The notes: a model not told the origin generated them from the sequence alone. Counted from the first letter of the stretch, positions 1 through 7,297 are shown. The stretch: 7,376 bases of DNA from an uncultured Clostridia bacterium (GCA_946645735.1 CAMPCK010000040.1:1-7376); one strand, 5' to 3'. Numbers and translations: made by a program.

Positions 1-1253
1 TGCTCATTGACAAGGGTTATGTCCAGGCTAAGGACAGAAAGGACGCAAACATCGTCCTCTTCAACACCTGCAGCATCCGTGACAATGCGGACAAGCGCTT
101 CTTCGGCACCTTAGGCCAGCTTAAAAAGAAAAAAATGGCTGAAGGGGAGAACTTCACCGTCTGCGTAACAGGCTGCATGATGCAGCAGCAGCATATAATC
201 GATACCCTTAAGGCCAAATATCCCTGGGTGGACGTGATAATCGGAACTCATAATATTCATGAGCTTCCGGTGCTTCTCGACAATCTCTATAAAGAGAAAG
301 AAAAGCAGATGAGCGTCTGGCCCGAGGGAGGGGAGATCGTTGAAGGTCTTCCTTCAAAGCGCCTCTATAAACATAAGGCCTATGTAAACATCACCTTTGG
401 CTGCAACAATTTCTGCACCTACTGCATAGTGCCCTATACAAGAGGCCGTGAGAGATCCAGATGTCCTGAAGATATCCTTAAGGAAATCTCCGCATTGTCT
501 GCTGACGGCGTAAGAGAAGTTATGCTTCTCGGCCAGAACGTCAACAGCTACAGAGGTCAGGGAAAGGACGGAGAATGGGATTTCGCTGATTTAGTAAGAG
601 CCGTCAACGATATAGAGGGAATCGAGAGAATCAGGTTCATGACCTCTCATCCCAAGGATCTGTCAGACAAGCTCATTGACTGTTTCAGGGACTGCTCCAA
701 ACTCTCCCATTACTTCCATCTTCCCGTTCAGTCAGGAAGTTCAGAAGTCCTTAAAAGGATGAACAGAAGGTATGACAGGGAAAGATACCTGGAACTCGTA
801 AGAAAACTCCGTGAAGTGGACCCGGAAATGGCCATTTCAACGGATATAATCGTGGGCTTCCCCGGAGAGACCGAAGAGCAGTTTGAGGATACCCTTAAAC
901 TCTGTGATGAGGTAGGCTATGATTCCGCCTTTACCTTCCTTTATTCCATCCGCAAGGGCACTCCTGCAGCGGTCATGGAAGATCAGATACCGGAGGAGAT
1001 CAAGCACGAAAGATTCAACAGACTCTGCGACCTTATAAATGAGACTTCAGCCCGCAAGAATGCTGCCTATGTAGGAAGAGAGGTAGAAGTCATGTGCGAC
1101 GGACCTTCCAAGAGAAACTCAAAGAATTTAACGGGAAGGACCGATACTTTTAAACTTGTAAATTTCAGAGGAGATCCCAAACTTCAGGGAAAACTGGTAA
1201 ATGTAAGGATAACATCCTCAAATACCTTCAGCCTTGAAGGTGAACTGATATAG
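1..1253 (+). CDS. miaB: tRNA-2-methylthio-N6-dimethylallyladenosine synthase MiaB, 5' end cut by window edge
   Basis: This is the radical-SAM methylthiotransferase that converts i6A37 to ms2i6A37 in tRNAs reading UNN codons. It acts in the cytosol and uses two [4Fe-4S] clusters. The open frame runs from the window edge (first full codon at 3) to TAG at 1251-1253, giving 416 visible residues. The family is usually about 440-480 long, so only the extreme N-terminus, with the first cluster Cys, is missing. Visible N-terminal (UPF0004) cluster cysteines are NTCSIRDNA (Cys codon 69-71) and TGCMMQQQ (Cys codon 174-176). The radical-SAM CxxxCxxC motif is FGCNNFCTYC (Cys codons 402, 414, 423), followed by IVPYTRGRERSR, a MiaB signature that argues against RimO or MtaB. 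A C-terminal TRAM-type RNA-binding domain covers roughly 1065-1250. The internal ATG at 135 is not the true start, because family-conserved sequence continues upstream in frame. It is followed 1 nt later by cls, so co-transcription is likely. Function is well supported by motifs. Confidence 0.96.
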   Translation, partial: LIDKGYVQAKDRKDANIVLFNTCSIRDNADKRFFGTLGQLKKKKMAEGENFTVCVTGCMMQQQHIIDTLKAKYPWVDVIIGTHNIHELPVLLDNLYKEKEKQMSVWPEGGEIVEGLPSKRLYKHKAYVNITFGCNNFCTYCIVPYTRGRERSRCPEDILKEISALSADGVREVMLLGQNVNSYRGQGKDGEWDFADLVRAVNDIEGIERIRFMTSHPKDLSDKLIDCFRDCSKLSHYFHLPVQSGSSEVLKRMNRRYDRERYLELVRKLREVDPEMAISTDIIVGFPGETEEQFEDTLKLCDEVGYDSAFTFLYSIRKGTPAAVMEDQIPEEIKHERFNRLCDLINETSARKNAAYVGREVEVMCDGPSKRNSKNLTGRTDTFKLVNFRGDPKLQGKLVNVRITSSNTFSLEGELI

Positions 1254-1254
1254 A

Positions 1255-2730
1255 ATGGAACAGATTATTAAAGTACTGGATACAATATCTATACCGGCAA
1301 TAATATACGCCATAAACTTCGTGTTTATTTTTGCTGTGCTTTTCTTCGAGAGAAAGACTTCTACTTCAAGACTTGCATGGATCATGGTTCTTGCCTTCAT
1401 TCCGGTAGTGGGCTTCATCTTTTATCTGGTGTTTAACCAGAACCTTTCAAGAACCCATATCAATCATCTCTATGATGATGAATGGGAAGTCGTTTCAGAT
1501 CTTCTGAAGAAACAGCTGGCGGAGGATGATGCAGATGACGGGTCCGAAATAACAAACCCTTCAGCCTCACGCCACAAAGACCTTATTAAACTCAATCAGG
1601 TATACGGGGAATCCCTTTATACAGAAGGAAATGACTGTGAGCTCATAACTGACGGCAGGGAACTTTTTGAAAGGATCCTTAAAGATATAAAGAATGCCAG
1701 AGAGAGCATAGTTGTTGAATACTTTATTATAAAGAACGACCGTATCGGTAAGCGCCTCATCGCAGCCCTTAAAGAAAAGGCTGAGGAGGGAGTAAGCGTA
1801 AGGCTTCTCATCGATACCCAGGGTTCAAGAAGCATAGGTAAAAGAGCTGTGAGAGGCCTTGAGGAGGCCGGCGGCAAGGTGGGATATTTCTTTCCTCCCA
1901 GGCTCTTCAGATTCGGCATCAAAATAGGCCTTAATCTGAACTACAGGAACCACAGAAAAATTATCGTTATAGATGAAAAAATAGGATATACCGGCGGATA
2001 TAATGTTGCCAATGAGTACTGCGATCTGGTGCCTAAATTCGGTCACTGGAGGGATTCACACATCAGGATCCTCGGAGAAGCAGTAAAGGAACTCTACGGA
2101 AGGTTCATACTGGACTGGCGCTTCACCACCAAAGAACCTCTGGCGATTCCCATGTCTTTTGACTATTCAAACAAGGTAGGAAACATGGGAATGCAGATCG
2201 TTTCCTGCGGACCTGAAGCTCCAAAGCAGGAAATAAAGAGGGCTTTCATGAAGATGATCACCACTTCCAAGAAGTCCATATATATCCAGTCGCCGTACTT
2301 TGTGCCTGATCAGTCAATTATAGAATCCCTTAAAATGGCTGCTCAGTCAGGTGTCGACGTAAACGTCATGATTCCCTGCAAGCCCGACCACATATTCGTT
2401 TACTGGGCAACCTATTCATATATAGGGGAGCTCCTCAGATCAGGCTGCCGGGCATATATCTATGACGGAGGATTTCTTCACGCCAAGACTATAGTTTCTG
2501 ACGATGAAGTTGTTTCCATCGGCTCATGCAACTTCGATATAAGATCGTTCAAGCTTAATTTTGAAACAAATGCCTTCATTTATGACAGCAGCTTCGCTCA
2601 TAAAATGAAGGATGCCTTTAACAAAGACCTGGAATCAAGCCATGAGCTTACTCTTGATGATTATAACAAGAGATCACTTATTATCAAATTCAAAGAAAAC
2701 ATTTCCACATTAATGACAGAAATACTTTAA
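1255..2730 (+). CDS. cls: cardiolipin synthase (phospholipase D superfamily, two HKD motifs)
   Basis: This membrane enzyme condenses two phosphatidylglycerols to cardiolipin plus glycerol. The 491-residue length is normal for bacterial Cls. Two N-terminal hydrophobic segments (about residues 12-31 and 41-60, the PLDc_N region) are followed by an acidic linker (about 80-100) and two PLD catalytic domains. The first HKD motif is HRKIIVID (H233, K235, D240) with downstream GGYN. The second is HAKTIVSD (H409, K411, D416) with downstream GSCNFDIRSF. Both are intact, so an active enzyme is expected. The ATG lies 1 nt after the miaB stop; a GAAGGTG-like ribosome site (1236-1242) sits inside the miaB end, which suggests translational coupling. 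It is the first of several envelope-related genes here. The alternative, another PLD-family phosphatidyltransferase, is less likely given the N-terminal membrane pair and the GGxN/GSxN signatures. Confidence 0.95.
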   Translation: MEQIIKVLDTISIPAIIYAINFVFIFAVLFFERKTSTSRLAWIMVLAFIPVVGFIFYLVFNQNLSRTHINHLYDDEWEVVSDLLKKQLAEDDADDGSEITNPSASRHKDLIKLNQVYGESLYTEGNDCELITDGRELFERILKDIKNARESIVVEYFIIKNDRIGKRLIAALKEKAEEGVSVRLLIDTQGSRSIGKRAVRGLEEAGGKVGYFFPPRLFRFGIKIGLNLNYRNHRKIIVIDEKIGYTGGYNVANEYCDLVPKFGHWRDSHIRILGEAVKELYGRFILDWRFTTKEPLAIPMSFDYSNKVGNMGMQIVSCGPEAPKQEIKRAFMKMITTSKKSIYIQSPYFVPDQSIIESLKMAAQSGVDVNVMIPCKPDHIFVYWATYSYIGELLRSGCRAYIYDGGFLHAKTIVSDDEVVSIGSCNFDIRSFKLNFETNAFIYDSSFAHKMKDAFNKDLESSHELTLDDYNKRSLIIKFKENISTLMTEIL

Positions 2731-2748
2731 AGGAGAAATAAACAGAAA

Positions 2749-4104
2749 ATGATCAGGTTTTATATTGCTCTTTGGGCTTCAAAACTGATGATGGCATTCT
2801 ATAAATTCAGGAAAAAGCCCAAAACAGATCTTCCGGGGCTTCTTGCCTGTAAAATATGCCCTGATTTTCTTAAATTAATATCAAAACCGAAGCTTACAAT
2901 AGCAGTTACAGGCACCAATGGCAAGACCACCACCTCTGCTCTTGTAAACGACTTCCTCGTATTCAAGGGACTTACGACTTCCTTCAACAGCTGGGGAGCA
3001 AACCTCATGGCAGGATTTGCCACAAATCTTCTGAACGGCGTTACAGCCTTCAACAAGCCTAAGGTAGACTGCTCAGTCCTCGAAGCTGATGAACTTTCCA
3101 TGGATATTGAGATGTCAAAGGTTCAGCCGGACTATATTCTTGTAACCAATATCTGCAAGGACAGTCTCAGAAGAAACGGACATCCGGAAAACATATTCAA
3201 TCATATAGAGCATTGTTTCAGGATGCTTGAGGGAAAGACCGTAGGCGTCCTCAATGCCAACGACCCCATCTCATGCGAGCTGAACAAGGGAGGTAAATCA
3301 TACTATTACGGAATGGCTGATGCCAAGCTTGAACCCTTCAGCAATATCTCAAAGGATATCGCTGTCTGCCCCAGATGCGGCGGAAAGATCAGCTATGACT
3401 ACAGACTTTACAGGCATATAGGCCGTTTCAGCTGCGAAGCCTGCGACTTTAAGACACCTCATGCTGATTATCAGGCTGAGTTTGTTGACTTGAGCGGAAG
3501 AACCATGATGATAAACGGATTTGAATATCCGCTTATTTCAGACACCATTTTCAACGCATATAACGTGCTTTCAGCATCAGCTCTTCTCAGAGTCCTTGGG
3601 TATAAAGATGAGGAGATCAGCTCTTTCATGTCAACCCAAAAGGTTACGGATATCAGAGAGTCCTGCGTTGAGTATAACGGTATCGAGTACTATACTTTTG
3701 CAGCAAAATCCCAGAACGTATCTGCTGCATCAACGGTATTTGAATATATGGCAAAAGAGGGAACTGACAAGGATGTAGTCCTCCTCATGGACGAAGTTCA
3801 GGACAAGAACCATCCCACAGAGACTCTGTCATGGCTTTATGAAACCGATTTCGAGTTCCTGAACAGCCCCTGCATCAAGAAGATCATAGTGGGAGGACAC
3901 ATGTATCTAAACCATAGGCTGAGACTTCTTCTTGCGGGCATCCCCAGAGAAAAAATCGTTGCAGTGGAAGCAGAATCCGATATACCTCAGTATGTGGATC
4001 AGACCGGTATTTCCAAGGTATACGTTCTTTACGAAACAGACTACGTTACCAAGGCAAAAAATATGAGGGATTCCATTGTAGCCTATGCAAAGGAGGGAAA
4101 ATAA
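2749..4104 (+). CDS. murT: MurT-like Mur ligase (lipid II isoglutaminyl synthase ATP-binding subunit homologue), diverged C-terminal domain
   Basis: Canonical MurT activates the alpha-carboxyl of D-Glu in lipid II with ATP so that ammonia from GatD can amidate it. This 451-residue protein is close to the usual MurT length (about 435-450). An N-terminal hydrophobic stretch precedes LPGLLACKICPDFL, a family-typical start that supports ATG 2749; ribosome site AAAGGAG at 2729-2735. The P-loop GTNGKTT (55-61, K59) is intact, as are an EADE acidic motif (112-115), LNANDP, and a Cys4 zinc ribbon inserted in the central domain (C207, C210, C229, C232) as in MurT. The C-terminal DUF1727-type domain is recognisable (LSWLYETDFEFL, 360-371) but its signatures differ. 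The usual NPAG is SQNV (321-324), the usual DGxDxSW is PTETLSW (356-362), and the usual PTYTAM reads YETDYV (428-433). The usual RDQLDR is KDSLRR. ATP-dependent ligase activity is plausible, but partner and acceptor chemistry may be altered. gatD-like starts directly at its stop codon. Confidence 0.88.
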   Translation: MIRFYIALWASKLMMAFYKFRKKPKTDLPGLLACKICPDFLKLISKPKLTIAVTGTNGKTTTSALVNDFLVFKGLTTSFNSWGANLMAGFATNLLNGVTAFNKPKVDCSVLEADELSMDIEMSKVQPDYILVTNICKDSLRRNGHPENIFNHIEHCFRMLEGKTVGVLNANDPISCELNKGGKSYYYGMADAKLEPFSNISKDIAVCPRCGGKISYDYRLYRHIGRFSCEACDFKTPHADYQAEFVDLSGRTMMINGFEYPLISDTIFNAYNVLSASALLRVLGYKDEEISSFMSTQKVTDIRESCVEYNGIEYYTFAAKSQNVSAASTVFEYMAKEGTDKDVVLLMDEVQDKNHPTETLSWLYETDFEFLNSPCIKKIIVGGHMYLNHRLRLLLAGIPREKIVAVEAESDIPQYVDQTGISKVYVLYETDYVTKAKNMRDSIVAYAKEGK

Positions 4105-4818
4105 ATGAAAACAGTAGAATTCATATTTCCCGAGTTCACCAATATATACGGTGAATCCTACAATCTTGAATATCTTTCAAGATGCTCAAGCGAAATCAGA
4201 ATAGCGGAAACTCATGTGGGAGACGTTCCTAAGTTTGTCACAGGCGAGGCTGATATGGTATATATCGGCTGCATGACAGAGGAAAAGCAGGAAAAGGCCA
4301 TAGAACTCCTCATGCCTTACAGAAACATGCTCATCCAAGCCATCCAGAGCGGAGTCATATTCCTCGTAACCGGCAACGCCATCGAGATGTTCGGAACCAA
4401 AATAGAAGGAGACGATGTAATATCCGACGAAAGAAAGGATATCCAGGGACTCTGCATATTTGACTTCAAATCCGTAAGAAGCATGAATGCCCCCAGGCAC
4501 AATTCCCAGTACATCGGAAACTTCAACGGAATCCTCATGCTGGGCCACAGAAGCCAGTACAGTTTTTCCTACGGGGATTTTGAAAACAATTTCATCCGCA
4601 TATATAAGGGAATCGGCATGAACCCCGACACAGACAAAGAGGGAATTCACGTAAAGAATTTCTTCGGAACATATTCTCTCGGTCCTTACCTTATTATGAA
4701 CCCGGTATTCACCAAGTACATTTTAAGGCTCCTGGGACTTAAAGATGATCTTCTCTTTGAAGATGAGATAATGGAAGCTTACCAGTACAGACTAGAAGAA
4801 TTAAGGAGAACAATATGA
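4105..4818 (+). CDS. gatD: GatD-like class I glutamine amidotransferase homologue lacking the catalytic Cys and His
   Basis: GatD normally hydrolyses glutamine and channels ammonia to MurT. The 237-residue length and position right after murT (TAA then ATG, 0 nt; strong site AAGGAGG 4090-4096) fit GatD. Alignable family landmarks include FPEFTNIYGESYN at residues 8-20 (usual LYPdxLNlYGDxGN), DMVYIGCMTEEKQ at 50-62 (usual DxxfxGGGQDxeQ), and EGIHVKNFFGTYSLGPYLIMNP at 179-200 by position (usual GTYLHGPLLPKNP at its end). The nucleophile elbow, usually xCGGYQxLG, reads TGNAIEMFG (89-97), so the Cys position is Gly90. The catalytic His before GP is Leu192. The only cysteines are C27, C56 and C117, none at the elbow. 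By these motifs it should have no glutaminase activity. It is full length with no frameshift, which argues for a retained structural or substrate-binding role rather than decay. The alignment was done by eye. Confidence 0.85.
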   Translation: MKTVEFIFPEFTNIYGESYNLEYLSRCSSEIRIAETHVGDVPKFVTGEADMVYIGCMTEEKQEKAIELLMPYRNMLIQAIQSGVIFLVTGNAIEMFGTKIEGDDVISDERKDIQGLCIFDFKSVRSMNAPRHNSQYIGNFNGILMLGHRSQYSFSYGDFENNFIRIYKGIGMNPDTDKEGIHVKNFFGTYSLGPYLIMNPVFTKYILRLLGLKDDLLFEDEIMEAYQYRLEELRRTI

Positions 4819-5867
4819 ATCTCAGTTTCTATCTTAAAAAATTAAAAACAACAGATCTCAGCCGCTTTACTGAAACAGCCAAAAGGATTTCCGTTAAAGT
4901 GCACAGGCCCTGGAGGATGGTTCTTATGGATATCCTTCTCTGCACTGTAAAATACGGTTCAGGCCACGTGGACTATGAATCCTTTGAAATGTATAACAAG
5001 AACGCAAAGGAAAGAGCAGAGATCCTTACTGTAGGAAAGAATAACAAGATTTTCAAGCAGTTCAACGATACAAGATACATTCCTTACTTTGAGGATAAGG
5101 CCGTATTCAACAAGAAATTCAACAAGTTCATCAAGCGCGACTGGATCCTGGTCGACGAAGGAAAGAGATACGGCAATATCGCAGGTTCCGCCCTGACAGA
5201 GGATGATCAGGTAATAGGGAAGGGAAGAGAAGCCTTCAGAAAATTTCTTGAAGGAAAAGACTATATCATGGTCAAGCCCCTTGATCTCAGCTGCGGACAC
5301 GGCATAGAGAAATTAAAAGTCTCAGACTGGGAACCCGATGAATTATATGATTATCTCGTAAAGAACGAAAAGCCCCTGGCTGAGGAAGTGGTCAAACAGC
5401 ATCACGTAATGAACCAGCTCAGTTCATACTCTGTAAACACCATTCGTGTTATCACCATTCTCAAGGATGGAAAGGCAAGAATAGTTTCCGGCGGAATCAG
5501 AATGGGAAAACCCGGCTCAGTCGTTGATAATTTCAATGCGGGCGGAATTTCCACCATCTATGATTTCAAGACCGGCGTTATCATTTCAGACGGTTATGAC
5601 AAGGAAAGAACTGTTTATGAGACTGTTCCTGAAACCGGAGTCAAGCTCAAGGGCTTCCAGATCCCCATGTGGGATGAGGTCTGCGAAATGATCAACGAAG
5701 CAGCCAATCTCGTTCCTCAGGTGGGATATGTAGGCTGGGACGTCTGTGTTTCTGAAGATCACGGACCGCTTCTCATAGAAGGAAACAGCTATCCTTCACA
5801 GGATCTTTCTCAGGAGCCTTCACTCAATGCGGGAACTTATACTGCCATTCTGGAGGCACTTAAGTAA
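4815..5867 (+). CDS. ATP-grasp ligase of the sugar-transfer-associated type (ATPgrasp_ST-like)
   Basis: This 350-residue cytosolic protein has an ATP-grasp fold, the family that ligates a carboxylate to an amine or thiol through an acylphosphate. Its N-terminal part (about 1-140) is basic with no clear motif. The ATP-grasp core then shows MVKPLDLSCGHGIEKL (K154 as likely nucleotide-binding Lys, then a Gly-rich loop), LAEEVVKQH, SVNTIRVITI (N208, R211), VGWDV (D309) and LLIEGNSYPSQDL (E322, N324 as likely Mg2+ ligands). The NTIR and EGN motifs are typical of the family named ATPgrasp_ST for its frequent placement near sugar transferase genes; substrates of that family are not defined to my knowledge. 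Its ATG overlaps the gatD-like stop (ATGA, 4815-4818) behind AGGAG at 4804-4808, so the two are translationally coupled. The key residues look intact. Its coupling to murT/gatD-like genes suggests it acts on an envelope precursor; that part is inference. Confidence 0.82.
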   Translation: MNLSFYLKKLKTTDLSRFTETAKRISVKVHRPWRMVLMDILLCTVKYGSGHVDYESFEMYNKNAKERAEILTVGKNNKIFKQFNDTRYIPYFEDKAVFNKKFNKFIKRDWILVDEGKRYGNIAGSALTEDDQVIGKGREAFRKFLEGKDYIMVKPLDLSCGHGIEKLKVSDWEPDELYDYLVKNEKPLAEEVVKQHHVMNQLSSYSVNTIRVITILKDGKARIVSGGIRMGKPGSVVDNFNAGGISTIYDFKTGVIISDGYDKERTVYETVPETGVKLKGFQIPMWDEVCEMINEAANLVPQVGYVGWDVCVSEDHGPLLIEGNSYPSQDLSQEPSLNAGTYTAILEALK

Positions 5868-6599
5868 ATGAAAAAATATATCGATCAGATAAAGAGAGTT
5901 TTTTCAAGCATGGATCCGCTTTTCTGGGTCTTCTTAGGCATCCTGGTTGTTGAGCGCATAGTCAATTCATCAGGAAACCTCGTTGACGGCCTTATAGACA
6001 AGCTTCTGATCCTTCCGGGAATCATTATCGGCCTTACTTTTCACGAAGCAGGCCACGCCTACGTTTCCCACTGGCTTGGAGATCCGACTCCCAAGTCTCA
6101 GGGCAGACTGTCCCTTAATCCGCTTGCCCATATGGATCCTCTCGGGTTCCTGTTCCTGCTGATTGCAGGCTTCGGATGGGGCAAACCTGTAGAGATCAAT
6201 CCATATTTTTACAAAAACAAAAGAAGAGACGAATTTCTCGTCTCCATAGCAGGCGTTACGGTCAATCTGATAATCGCCATTATATTTTCCTTCATAGTCA
6301 AAGCTCTTGCAGGAGAATATGACTATACCACAGGAAAGACTGCACTTTATTATATAGCCATGATCTGTACCTACGTTGTATTTATCAACCTGGTGCTCAT
6401 GGTCTTCAATCTCATTCCTTGTCCTCCTCTTGACGGATGGGGAATAGTGACGCAGATCTTTGACCTGAGGAAGTACAGCTGGTGGTATCCGCTTTACAGA
6501 AGGGGATCCCTCATACTCATGGCCCTTATCATATTCAATGTTACAGACCTGATACTGTCTCCCATAGTAACCAAACTGTATCAGCTGCTGCTTCTTTAG
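5868..6599 (+). CDS. site-2 protease family (M50) membrane zinc metalloprotease
   Basis: This polytopic membrane protein of 243 residues belongs to the compact M50B-type group. The zinc motif HEAGH (H59, E60, H63) lies in a hydrophobic segment (about 45-63). The third ligand motif is NLIPCPPLDGW (N181, P184, D189), the family's NxxPxPPLDG. Between them are the characteristic GRLSLNPLAHMDPLG (79-93) and a GFGWGKPVEINP segment. Further hydrophobic segments lie at about 91-106, 124-146, 160-182 and 213-234. No PDZ domain is present, unlike RseP/RasP, so it is the short type whose substrates are mostly unknown. The ATG directly follows the TAA of the ATP-grasp gene, with GGAGG at 5852-5856 as ribosome site, so it closes the operon. 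The catalytic residues are complete and an active intramembrane protease is expected. A functional link with the upstream ligases cannot be shown from sequence. Confidence 0.93.
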   Translation: MKKYIDQIKRVFSSMDPLFWVFLGILVVERIVNSSGNLVDGLIDKLLILPGIIIGLTFHEAGHAYVSHWLGDPTPKSQGRLSLNPLAHMDPLGFLFLLIAGFGWGKPVEINPYFYKNKRRDEFLVSIAGVTVNLIIAIIFSFIVKALAGEYDYTTGKTALYYIAMICTYVVFINLVLMVFNLIPCPPLDGWGIVTQIFDLRKYSWWYPLYRRGSLILMALIIFNVTDLILSPIVTKLYQLLLL

Positions 6600-7264
6600 C
6601 CGCGGGAGCGGATCCTCAGCATTGACCTGAAAGCGTGGACCTGGGCGGCTTCCATTCCGGAAGATGCGTTTCTGGTCCTGAAAGCTTCGAATATGGCCTT
6701 GTATTCGCTCATGATATTTTCGGCGTAGTTTCTGGGATACCTGATATTATTGGCCGTATGTTCTATGATGAAGTCATATTTAAGAAGGGTGCGCTCAAGT
6801 TCCTTGTTCTTGGCGGCATCGTATACCACGGCGTCGAAGCCTCTTGAGAACTTCTCAAGCTTGGCAATGTCTCCTGTAGGAGTATAGAATTCGATGAAAT
6901 CATAGACTTCCTGAAGGATCTCCATTTCATCAACGGTTATCCTCTCAATGGCCCAGCGTACAGCCTGAGGGTAGAGCAGGTCTTTCATAAAGAGAATGTC
7001 ATCCAGCATTTTAAGGCCAAACTCCTCTACGAAGGCTCCTCGGTTGGGTATGAGTTCAATATATCCTTCAGCTGCCAGCTGATTGATGATTTCGCGGACA
7101 GGAGGGCGGGACAGATCGTATTTCTCGCAGAGACGGCTTTCAATAAGCCTCTGTCCTGGTTTCAGATCACCCTTAAGGATATCTTCCTTTATTTCATCCC
7201 GGGCCTTTTCCTGGGGTGTGCGGCTGTCGATATAGTCATTGTTGAGAAAGTCAATGTTAAGCAT
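6596..7264 (-). CDS. GntR family transcriptional regulator, FCD (FadR) subfamily
   Basis: This 222-residue DNA-binding regulator has an N-terminal winged helix-turn-helix: EDILKGDLKPGQRLIESRL at about 27-45, CEKYDLSRPPVREIINQL at 46-63 and a wing EGYIELIPNRGAFV at 66-79. An all-helical FCD effector domain follows (about 85-215). The length is normal for FCD regulators. The start at 7264 is backed by AAGGAG (plus positions 7272-7277) with 7 nt spacing. The usual FCD metal-ligand set (DxxxH, H, H) looks only partly kept: by eye S140 and D144 replace the Asp and first His, Y188 replaces the second, and H210 is retained. It may therefore be a metal-free effector binder like FadR, or bind its ligand differently. 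It converges on the M50 gene and the two stop codons overlap by 4 nt. Its likely operator lies in its own promoter region, suggesting autoregulation. The ligand is unknown; organic acids are typical for the subfamily. Confidence 0.92.
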   Translation of the reverse strand: MLNIDFLNNDYIDSRTPQEKARDEIKEDILKGDLKPGQRLIESRLCEKYDLSRPPVREIINQLAAEGYIELIPNRGAFVEEFGLKMLDDILFMKDLLYPQAVRWAIERITVDEMEILQEVYDFIEFYTPTGDIAKLEKFSRGFDAVVYDAAKNKELERTLLKYDFIIEHTANNIRYPRNYAENIMSEYKAIFEAFRTRNASSGMEAAQVHAFRSMLRIRSRG

Positions 7265-7268
7265 TATT

Positions 7269-7297
7269 TTGCTCCTTAATTAAGAATCGTATACAAT
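7269..7297 (+). promoter_or_regulatory. candidate promoter for the divergent gene at the right edge
   Basis: On the plus strand TTGCTC (7269-7274) and TACAAT (7292-7297) are 17 nt apart. The second hexamer matches TATAAT at 5/6, the first matches TTGACA at 4/6. The -10 lies within the GTATAC palindrome, so the GntR protein could affect both directions. A start near 7304 would leave a leader of about 20 nt before ATG 7325. It is a weak call in an A+T-rich stretch. Confidence 0.25.

Noticed and set aside
177..191. Short ATG/CAG repeat (ATGATGCAGCAGCAG), considered as a microsatellite.
   Set aside because: It encodes the family-typical residues after GCM in MiaB and is too short to be a meaningful repeat.
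1617..2046. Two minus-strand open frames within cls.
   Set aside because: Both lie antisense to the first PLD domain, whose HKD motif is intact, and show no domain of their own.
3361..3456. The Cys4 cluster in the murT-like gene, considered as a sign of fusion with a separate zinc-finger protein.
   Set aside because: MurT proteins normally carry this zinc ribbon in the central Mur ligase domain, so it is a family trait.
3521..3778. An 85-codon plus-strand frame inside the murT-like gene, considered as a frameshifted part of MurT.
   Set aside because: The main MurT frame is continuous across this region and carries conserved sequence; the alternate frame has no recognisable domain.
4186..4650. 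A 154-codon open frame on the minus strand inside the gatD-like gene.
   Set aside because: It is fully antisense to a recognisable GatD-family protein, has no family resemblance, and reflects codon bias of the sense gene.
6600..6611. CCGC-GGGA-GCGG hairpin just past the M50 stop codon, considered as a terminator.
   Set aside because: The stem is only 4 bp with no following T-tract on either strand, and it lies inside the GntR coding sequence.
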